In this document: piece by piece, positions 56,131 through 64,000 of the stretch
Layout: each line of letters starts with the position of its first letter
Position numbering within the stretch: position 1 is the stretch's first letter
Source: Oncomelania hupensis
Taxonomy: Eukaryota > Mollusca > Gastropoda > Littorinimorpha > Pomatiopsidae
NCBI GenBank assembly: GCA_036898135.1
Contig: CM072515.1
Coordinates: forward strand, 49,911,595-49,975,594
Reading direction: 5' to 3'
DNA length: 64,000 nt
Position numbers and translations under genes: made by a program
Notes under the pieces: generated by a model
What the model saw: only the letters and a program-made list of their open reading frames with translations
The model's database searches: none
Told to the model about the DNA's origin: nothing

Positions 56131-56280
56131 CAAGGTCCTCCTGAAAATAATACACAACAGGTTGAAACCCAAAGCTGAACAAACCATAGCTGAAGAACAA
56201 GCAGGTTTCAGGGCAGGGCGAAGTACTACTGAACAGATTTTCAACCTCAGAATAATCTGCCAGAAATACCTACAGCACCA
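56131..56280 (+). pseudogene. LINE reverse transcriptase N-palm fragment
   Basis: Plus strand: VLLKIIHNRLKPKAEQTIAE then EQAGFRAGRSTTEQIFNLRI and ICQKYLQHHNKL, the fingers/palm entry of a non-LTR reverse transcriptase (QAGFR motif). It stops abruptly at about 56280. It lies head to head with the minus-strand LINE fragment before it. Confidence 0.75.
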
Positions 56281-56361
56281 TAATAAATTGATTTGGGTTG
56301 CAAATTGATATTTGTTTTAAAAAGGTAAAGAGCAGATGATAAAAAAAATTGGCGACGGTCA

Positions 56362-56370
56362 AAAAAAAAT
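56362..56370 (-). terminator. Pol III terminator of tRNA-Glu
   Basis: Nine T residues on the minus strand, two bases past the tRNA 3' end. Confidence 0.8.
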
Positions 56371-56371
56371 G

Positions 56372-56443
56372 TTCCCATGCCGGGAATTGAACCCGGGCCG
56401 CCTGGGTGAAAGCCAGGAATCCTAACCACTAGACCACATGGGA
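56372..56443 (-). tRNA. tRNA-Glu (TTC anticodon)
   Basis: 72 bp on the minus strand starting TCCCATGTGGTCTAGTGG. The acceptor stem TCCCATG/CATGGGA is perfectly paired, the anticodon loop is CTTTCAC (TTC, reading Glu codons) on a CCTGG/CCAGG stem, and the T-arm is CCGGG-TTCAATT-CCCGG. A run of nine T follows on the minus strand (56362-56370), a pol III terminator. No intron. It appears functional. Confidence 0.92.
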
Positions 56444-56505
56444 GATCTATATGTCTGACTTTTATTTGGGTGATAGTTACAATAATTTGTTGGGAAAACT
56501 TTACC

Positions 56506-57208
<703 letters not shown>

Positions 57209-57430
57209 AAAACTTTACCGTTGTCTTTTAATAATATAATATTACTAGAGAAAAGATAGTGGAACTCATCGCCAATTTCCTTAAAATTGCACAGCGTGCA
57301 TAGAGGAAGAATGGTACTTTTTAAAAGAAGGCACACACAATGATAACAATTGCCCAAAGAAAATAAATAACAGACGACAAAAAACGATAGGGGGAGGATG
57401 GGGGGGGGGAGGAGGGAGGGAAGCTACCTG
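57209..57430. other. Short non-coding stretch with G-rich run
   Basis: G-rich at about 57390-57420; nothing else recognised. Confidence 0.5.
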
Positions 57431-57701
57431 TGTCACGTCATCAAAGTTCCGGATTTCTTACTTTAGCCTGGCGCCTTTGCGCATGCGCCAGTTCAAGTCG
57501 GGTCGACTTTATCACGAAGTTCTTAGTCGTCGTAACCCTAACCCTTTAACCCTAACTCTAACCCTAACCTTAACCCTAATCCTTACTAAGACTACGATAG
57601 CACTGTGCGCTTGCGTCGAATTTTGTAATGCGTCGACCAATCAGAATGGTCCCAGTCGCTCCCAGCCCGAATAAGATACTAGGAACTTTGACGATGTCAC
57701 A
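57431..57701 (-). mobile_element. Telomere-repeat MITE, copy 4
   Basis: 271 bp, ends TGTCACGTCATCAAAGTTCC...GATGTCACA, flanked by CCTG (57427-57430) and CCGG (57702-57705). The CCCTAA-type block is at about 57534-57587. Its right junction is inside the T-arm of a tRNA-Glu remnant. Confidence 0.78.
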
Positions 57702-57756
57702 CCGGGACTTGAACCCGGTCCGCCTGGGTAATCCTAACCTCTAGACCACATGGGAG
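57702..57756 (-). pseudogene. tRNA-Glu pseudogene cut by the MITE
   Basis: The minus strand reads TCCCATGTGGTCTAGAGG, then GTTAGGATTACCCAGGCGG and the T-arm up to CCCGG, where the MITE begins. About 10 bases of the anticodon arm, including the anticodon, are missing, as is the 3' acceptor strand. Confidence 0.8.
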
Positions 57757-58257
57757 ATCAAGATAAGATTGCACTTTCACTCGATATTTGTCAGTCACGG
57801 CAATCGATCACAGCAGTCGATAACCTTAAGACTAAAGATACGACCCTGAACACGTACTGCTTGCTCGATCATCGCCAGTATCTGCGACACAAACGCGCAC
57901 ACACATACACACGAACACACACAGGAACACAAACACACATGCAATCGCACAAAACGCACGTACTTAATCGAGCACGTTTAACGAACATATTTGTCATTTA
58001 CACTAGATGATCATCTTAAGAATAAAGATAGCACTCCGAACACATTATACTTGCTCGATCAATAGCCGATATCGGGGAAACGTACTCACGCACGCACACA
58101 CACAAACACACACACACACGCGCACACTCACTGAGTATGCATAGATATGAGAGTACAGCTCAAAAGAAAGCACACAAGATTATAAAATTACCGAAAGAAA
58201 GCAAACAGCAACCGATAAAAAAACGTTTTTGCTATGGGTCCCAAAAAAAAAAAAAAG
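57757..58257. repeat. Diverged duplications between tRNA-Glu copies
   Basis: The flank TTTCACTCGATATTTGTCAG to a CTTGCTCGATCATCGCCAG phrase and a CA run (57766-57960) recurs at 58344-58560 next to the intact tRNA, and a partial version (CTTGCTCGATCAATAGCC plus a CA run) is at 58010-58130. Confidence 0.65.
58243..58256 (-). terminator. Pol III terminator of the second tRNA-Glu
   Basis: Fourteen T residues on the minus strand, one base past the tRNA 3' end. Confidence 0.8.
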
Positions 58258-58329
58258 TTCCCATGCCGGGAATTGAACCCGGGCCGCCTGGGTGAAAGCC
58301 AGGAATCCTAACCACTAGACCACATGGGA
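58258..58329 (-). tRNA. tRNA-Glu (TTC anticodon), second copy
   Basis: Same 72 bp sequence as the copy at 56372-56443. The minus strand downstream has 14 T residues (58243-58256), a strong pol III terminator. Same orientation, about 1.8 kb from the first copy. Confidence 0.92.
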
Positions 58330-58600
58330 GATCTTTTGAATTTATCACTTTCACTCGAAGTATTGGTCAGTCACGACAGTCGATGACCTTAAAACTAAAG
58401 TTACGACACTGAACACGTACTACTTGCTCGATCATCGCCAGTATCTGCGACACAAACGTACACACACACACCCACACACACACCCACACACACAGACACA
58501 CACACACACACACACACTCATACACACACACACACACAAACACACCCACACACAGACACGCGCGCAATCCCACAAAACACATGCGCGCGCACCCACAACG
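58330..58600. repeat. tRNA flank duplicate and (CA)n
   Basis: The tRNA 5' flank repeated from 57766 onwards, followed by an interrupted CA run (58459-58560). Confidence 0.75.
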
Positions 58601-58710
58601 CCATCACTTTTACTTCTTAGAAACTGGTATTCAGATAGAAACAAATAATCCATATTGCTTGTAGATCTATGTATGAACAAAATGTAGTTGTTTCATAGTA
58701 GTAAGCTTAG

Positions 58711-58714
58711 TAGC

Positions 58715-58767
<53 letters not shown>

Positions 58768-58780
58768 CAGTAGTAGTAGG
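58711..58780. repeat. (TAG)n microsatellite
   Basis: AGT/TAG units with a few changes; weaker TAG-like words continue to about 58920. Confidence 0.92.
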
Positions 58781-58920
58781 CTAGTAGTTATTGTTGCTGT
58801 AGTATCAGTAGCAGTGTTGGCAATAATAGTAGAAGTGGTAGGTAGTCGCGGTAGAAGTCGTAGTGTTAATAATAATAGTAGGCCTAGGTGCAGTAATAGT
58901 AGCTTTAGTACTTAGTAGTA

Positions 58921-59296
58921 TTACTAGTAGGCCCTAGTAAAGTCATGCTTTAGGTAATAAGACAACAGTGGAGAGTAACATTTAACAAGGTACACGGACC
59001 TCCTGAAGTAGTTATCAGTAGTACCAATTAAAGTAGAATTAAAATTAGAGGTATTGGGGATTGCGGGTTTAGTTTGAAAGAAACCTGTAGTTACTAGGAA
59101 CTGCAACAACAGTAGCAACAATCACGAAATAGTATATGGCAGGTAAATAACGGACAGTAGAGTCACTATTAAGTTGCAAAGCAAACAGGAACACAGTGTT
59201 GACGGCGGTCGAGCGAAGAGAGTAGATAGTGTGTACACAGCGTAATTGAGACCCGACGAGGTACAACTCTCTCTGTAATTGAGGCCCGACGATGTA

Positions 59297-59300
<4 letters not shown>
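58921..59300. other. Non-coding stretch with a short tandem duplication
   Basis: GTAATTGAGRCCCGACGA plus GTACA and a CTCTCT word occurs twice in tandem at about 59242-59300. No gene was seen. Confidence 0.5.
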
Positions 59301-59371
<71 letters not shown>

Positions 59372-59378
59372 GCCTGTC
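59300..59378. repeat. (CT)n microsatellite
   Basis: About 35 CT units ending in CTGTCTG words; it follows the second copy of the short duplication. Confidence 0.95.
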
Positions 59379-61265
59379 TCTCTGTCTCTAGACATACATG
59401 TAGGTTGAAAGAAGGCCTGGAGAGAGAAGGAATTGTTGTAGTATAGTTACGGCTACGTTGCGTGCATTGGATGCTGACACTGTGTATAGAATTACAGTCA
59501 GGATTCAGTTTGTTTTTAAGTCCTACTTCGCATGTTTATGCATCCGTCCCTCGAGGTCCGCTGAACAAACAGATGGGTAGGGTTGGGTCACTCGAGATGA
59601 CGACGGTCTTGATGCCCAGTATTATTCCCTTTATAACGGACATTGGATATCCGCGAAGGGGTTATTCGGGTAAGAGGTTTGGGAGTACTCAGTTCATAAC
59701 TGTACAGTACAGGAACTGATTTGTACCTTTAGCTTTGTACCCCAATTTGGGGTGTGGAGTTGAGAGAGCAAATGGGTACCTTTGCACAAACAAGTTTCAA
59801 ATGCATGACACAACCAATCTGTGAGAGATGGACGTACTGTATAACATTAGGTGGTGAAAACGACAGAACATATGAGTCTCTTGCGGCAGATAGACAGTCA
59901 ATTACATACCAAAAGTGCTCAAAAGGTGTCCTTTAAACGTGAAATTATCCTGAAAAGATGTCCAGACAGATTAAAACCTTGAACAGAACCGTTTCCTATA
60001 ATTATTGTTAATCGAGGTGGTTCGTTTTGACAATAGGTCGCAACATTATGAGTGTTAACATCCGTATCTATTAACAATAGATTTGCAACTATCTAAAAGT
60101 TATTGTCATTAAACTTGTTGCTTGCGCTACAATTTAAAATCAAAAACCTTGACTTGTCAATGATCGGGCAATGGCATTACCGTAGCAGCTGTAAACAGTC
60201 ATTAATCTTAATAATAGAATTACAACAATGTACCAACAAACTGTTTAATCGTAAGTATACAGAAGACCACTGACACATATTAAGGAACAGATTTTGGGTA
60301 CGTTGCCAGTGTCGAATTTAATACTTAATAGTAGGGTCTGATTTTGCGTGACTTCGGAACAGTTATAATGACGTAATTAAAAGATGGTCGTCACAGCTGT
60401 TCAATATGCTTAACATCTCTTAAGTGTGTACAAAACTCCGATTTCTTCACAATGGTGCAATTGTGTGACTAAAGCTTTAAGATTATTGTACATTGCAGTG
60501 AACGAACAGAATGGCATTCTTAGAATAAAATATATTTCAGCAGCTGTTGAATACAAAGTCATGTTCTAAATCTTTTTTAAACTCTAAAACTAATTTGAAG
60601 TTTTGGATAGCTCCGATTTTTTTAAAAGACGGAGTAGTATGTGTTAATAATGCTGTAAGATCTGAACTGCATTGCCAGATTTTATTAAAATATTTCTGTT
60701 TGAAATGATTCAAATCCCACTCGGGGTTCTTTACAGCAGTGTAATTATATGTTACCAAAGCTGTACGTATGTGCTGAACAGCAAATGAACGAAAGAAAGG
60801 ATGAATAGAAAGGACACGAAAAAGAAGAAGAAATAAATCCACTAAACAGAATCTAATTCTAAACTCTACAAAATCAAATGTAAAGCAATTAATTTAAGTA
60901 CGTAATCTGATCATATATTTCGAGAGAATTCTAGTAGCTTTCTCTGGCAAAAGAAAAACAAACAGCCTTAGTGCAGCGCCAACAATGATAACAGCAACAC
61001 GCACATGTGACACGCACACCTCACCCCCTCCTTCCCCCCCACACACAAACGCACACACACCCCGCCCACCCCGACCCCAACCACTCCCAAATAATGCATT
61101 TATTCTTCCTGTTTTATTGAGTTCTATCTTTTCAAACGAGACGATATTACGAAGAAAACTGCGCATTCAATAAATACACGACAGTACCTTCTCGTTCTTT
61201 CCATACACCACGACGATATTATTAAGGGATATGTGCATGTGCAATTCCTTCTTCATACGCTTGGT
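59379..61265. other. Non-coding stretch, nothing recognised
   Basis: Several 60-100 codon frames (59462-59719, 59754-59936, 60537-60842) show no domain I can name. C/A-rich DNA lies near 61014-61085. Confidence 0.45.
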
Positions 61266-61475
61266 TCTTTTCATTCGGACCACATTGGTCACAGGTAAAG
61301 TGTAAGAACATACCAAACTTGAACCAAATCCCTTCTGTAGTTTGGGAGAAAATAGGATTAGAACAAAATCACAACAAATTATGTCTCCATGTGGTCACCC
61401 GATTTGCATAATTGTTTTGTCATCTGGTAGGGTTCACTACTTTCTAACTAAATACGAAGTGACAAAGTAATCCAT
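61266..61475. repeat. Old dispersed repeat, copy 1 (left part)
   Basis: The phrases CAAACTTGAACCAAATCC, GTAGTTTGGGAGAAAATAGG, CATCTGGTAGGGTTCAC and TTTCTAACTAAATA match 62735-62870 in order. The repeat continues beyond the retroposon insertion at 62180 (CATTAGTTTCA...GCGCAA), so the two halves belong together. Confidence 0.65.
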
Positions 61476-62179
61476 GATTGATTGATTGATTGATTGTTGC
61501 TTTAGGTCCAGCGAACTCTTCCGAGCCAAATCAGGACCGGACAACCCCCAATCCGCATAAAAGATCTGCCGAAACAACCCTAGTGGGAAAATTGAATGCC
61601 CTCCACCGGCCAGTCACTTTACAATAAAGACATCCCACGCAGGGGACGGCTGAGGCTTTACCCCAACTACTCGAACCCCCGGTTACAAAAACAAAATAGA
61701 ATACAAACATCATTATAAATCATCAACAAAACACATACATATAAAATGCCTATAGTGCTAAATAATAACATCATAGGAAGCCCTAGTGACCACCCGGCAG
61801 AAAGCGTCCAACACTCCCAAGCTGATCCAACAGACCTCATACACAAACAAGGAGTCTTGTCCAGGAAGAGTTTTCAAGAAAAAAGGTAGGTCATTGATCT
61901 AGCGAAGAAGAAGATAGTATAGCAGATTGATAGGACAGATCAGGAAAGGGAAAGAGCAAATGAGGAAGACAGCGACAGTGGGTATTTAAAGCACTAAATT
62001 TTTAGAAAGTGGGGATACTATTTATACTGAAACCCCCGGCACTCCAACGGGGGTATCGTTGCCGCAGTGAATCAGTCATGCCTACAAAGGCAAGACAGGT
62101 TTTCAACTGGGGCTTTCACTTTTCCCTTTATAGGTTAGAACAATCTACAGTGGCAAGATTGCTCATGACCCCAAGGGGT
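61476..62179 (-). mobile_element. TATA-retroposon copy 4 with an extra 5' module
   Basis: Same core as at 2742, in the same orientation, with an ATTG-repeat tail at the low-coordinate side. The 12-bp target duplication AAAGTAATCCAT lies at 61464-61475 and 62180-62191, so the inserted unit reaches 62179, about 124 bp beyond the usual 5' end. On the minus strand this extra part starts ACCCCTTGGGGT and has CCTATAAAGG, echoing the usual ACCCC...TTGGGGT and TATA layout. Comparison with 62735-62940 gives the empty site. Confidence 0.8.
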
Positions 62180-62191
62180 AAAGTAATCCAT

Positions 62192-62294
62192 CCATTAGTT
62201 TCAGATAAAAGTGCGCAAAATAAATAACTTAATGAAAATAAAAAATATTACCTCACCGCGATCACCTCACTCAAAATATATAGGTTTTACAGAA
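62192..62294. repeat. Old dispersed repeat, copy 1 (right part)
   Basis: CATTAGTTTCAGATAAAAGT then GCGCAAAA continues the repeat seen at 61266-61475 after the retroposon insertion; the end is not clear. Confidence 0.5.
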
Positions 62295-62390
62295 TACAGA
62301 ATGCAGAATCTTTATTGTCCCCACAAACGCCTGCAAGGAAATTCTTTGTGCATTATTGTTTGACTAAGGCTCAACACATCTGTATACTCT
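62295..62390 (-). mobile_element. LINE 3'-end-like fragment, second copy
   Basis: ATCTTTATTGTCCCCACAAA and CAAGGAAATTCTTTGTGC match the piece at 46566-46690. On the minus strand it ends in an AATAAAG signal. Confidence 0.45.
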
Positions 62391-62413
62391 CATTTCATAC
62401 AAAGATAAAAGGA

Positions 62414-62945
<532 letters not shown>

Positions 62946-63459
62946 CAACCAAAAACAGTAGTTACCGAGATGTACAGTTCTGGAACTAAAAACCAGTACG
63001 GTGCTTACGCTGTGAACCAAGCCTAGACCTACTAATTTGTATAGATCTATAGTACTCTCTAAAGCCTCTTGAAGATCTACACTGCTGACGTCCTTGCCTT
63101 AAGAAAGGAGGAGTCCAGCGCCAACACTATTTGCTGTGGGTTTAAGACGGCATTGATTTAAGAGTTGGCTTGTTGACTGTGTGTCTTTGAGGCGCGGTCA
63201 AGTACCCTGTCACGAACCAAAGGACGGGAAGGACTGTTTTTATATCTATAAATATATCTATAAATCCACTTGACGATCACTGTCTTATGAGTGTAGTGTG
63301 TGCAAAAATAGACATAATGTTTGTATCGCTTTTTGCAAGAAACGTTGTTGTTTTTTTAAACTCATCACTGTGTTGAAATATTTGTAGAAAACAGAACCGA
63401 AGACAGACAGAAAATAAAGTACCAGATTAGTGTTTTGTTAGTATATTAGTATCTCTTTA
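62946..63459. other. Non-coding stretch, nothing recognised
   Basis: No feature recognised. Confidence 0.5.
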
Positions 63460-63580
63460 TTTAATCGTTCTTATATAGCGCTGTTCCATCTCAGGAGCTG
63501 CTCAGGGCGCTGGCTGATACAGGACCTAACCCAAGCCGCTCGAGGCGCCCATTTGCTGCTTTTAGACGCAATGTCTGACG
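63460..63580 (-). mobile_element. SINE-like fragment
   Basis: TCTTATATAGCGCTGTTCC, GCTCAGGGCGCTGGC and CCAAGCCGCTCGAGGCGCC give, on the minus strand, a layout like the fragments at 10345 and 12632. No intact A or B box is present. Confidence 0.4.
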
Positions 63581-64000
63581 CCGAGGGGATGGAGGAAAGA
63601 GGACCTAGTGCTTGCAGTTTTTTTTTGTTTTTTTAGCTGGCACTCACTCGTCCAGGACATGAGCGTCAGGATCTTTAAAGTCCGTGAGCTAGAATGCACG
63701 CATAGGCTGCACAGACTAGACTTGGGTTTATGCTCTCAGCTGGAGCATATTGACCGCGTGTTCTTTTCTTATCTTATGACAGAGCTGCGCCTCGCAATGC
63801 ATTGTTGTTCATTTTCTCAGCCCATTCTCATAAGGTGTTATTCTTGTTAGTTCCCCGAGCAGTAAGGTCGGTAATTGTTATTAATATTCTTTCATAGTCC
63901 CCCCTCTGACCGTAAAGACGAATCCTTAGTCTGTATAGTGTTTACCGAGGCAAAGGAGCTGTGGAGACTTATCACACATCCACAATATTTGGGACCCAGG
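63581..64000. other. Non-coding stretch to the window end
   Basis: An 80-codon plus-strand frame at 63608-63850 has no recognised domain. Nothing else was seen. Confidence 0.5.

Noticed and set aside
60537..60842. 101-codon minus-strand frame
   Set aside because: No recognised domain and no supporting gene structure.

Overview
The window is animal, most likely invertebrate, nuclear DNA. It holds no recognisable intact single-copy cellular protein gene. It has interstitial TTAGGG-like motifs, two tRNA-Glu genes with pol III terminators, tRNA- and 5S-derived SINE-like repeats, mariner-like and TGT...ACA-ended DNA elements, non-LTR retrotransposon debris, two LTR retrotransposons with target duplications, and very many long di-, tri- and tetranucleotide microsatellites. 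A marine invertebrate such as a mollusc would fit, but that is inference; nothing here fixes the species.

Layout. 1-18.4 kb: non-coding DNA with microsatellites, two copies of a ~560 bp TATA-containing retroposon (2742-3304, 13037-13619), two copies of a telomere-repeat-bearing MITE (7496-7748, 8443-8737), tRNA-derived SINEs, a 5S-like repeat, and a SINE (15314-16911) split by a 1.39 kb non-LTR insertion carrying an RNase H domain. 18.46-28.44 kb: a probable solo LTR next to a complete 8456 bp LTR retrotransposon on the minus strand (19986-28441). The three junctions all carry the same 5-bp sequence GTATC. 28.4-33.9 kb: SINE and mariner-like pieces, a ~180 bp degenerate tandem array and a 5S-like repeat. 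33.93-39.45 kb: a second LTR retrotransposon on the plus strand (5524 bp) with LTRs that look identical and a CTATG target duplication, but with reverse transcriptase and RNase H deleted. 39.5-48 kb: microsatellites, including a ~490 bp compound block, and a degenerate ~140-195 bp tandem array. 48-57 kb: decayed LINE pieces, a mariner-like MITE joined to a SINE, an 86-bp palindrome, and a THAP-domain pseudogene interrupted by a MITE. 56.3-58.6 kb: a tRNA-Glu(TTC) cluster. 58.6-64 kb: microsatellites, an older repeat family and a retroposon copy with an extra 5' module.

The most interesting biology is in the two LTR elements. Both have Ty3/gypsy-type domains, but integrase comes before reverse transcriptase (Gag-PR-INT-RT-RH), the order known from the Gmr1-type lineage. 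The 8.5 kb copy has one uninterrupted 1439-codon ORF and LTRs that look identical, so it could be active. The 5.5 kb copy must have been moved in trans, because its LTRs also look identical although it lacks RT. Directly before its gag start codon it carries five consecutive GAAnnTTCnnGAA modules, the form of heat-shock-factor binding sites.

All comparisons were made by eye without alignment software. Percent identities, tRNA covariance scores and database family names are therefore not given.
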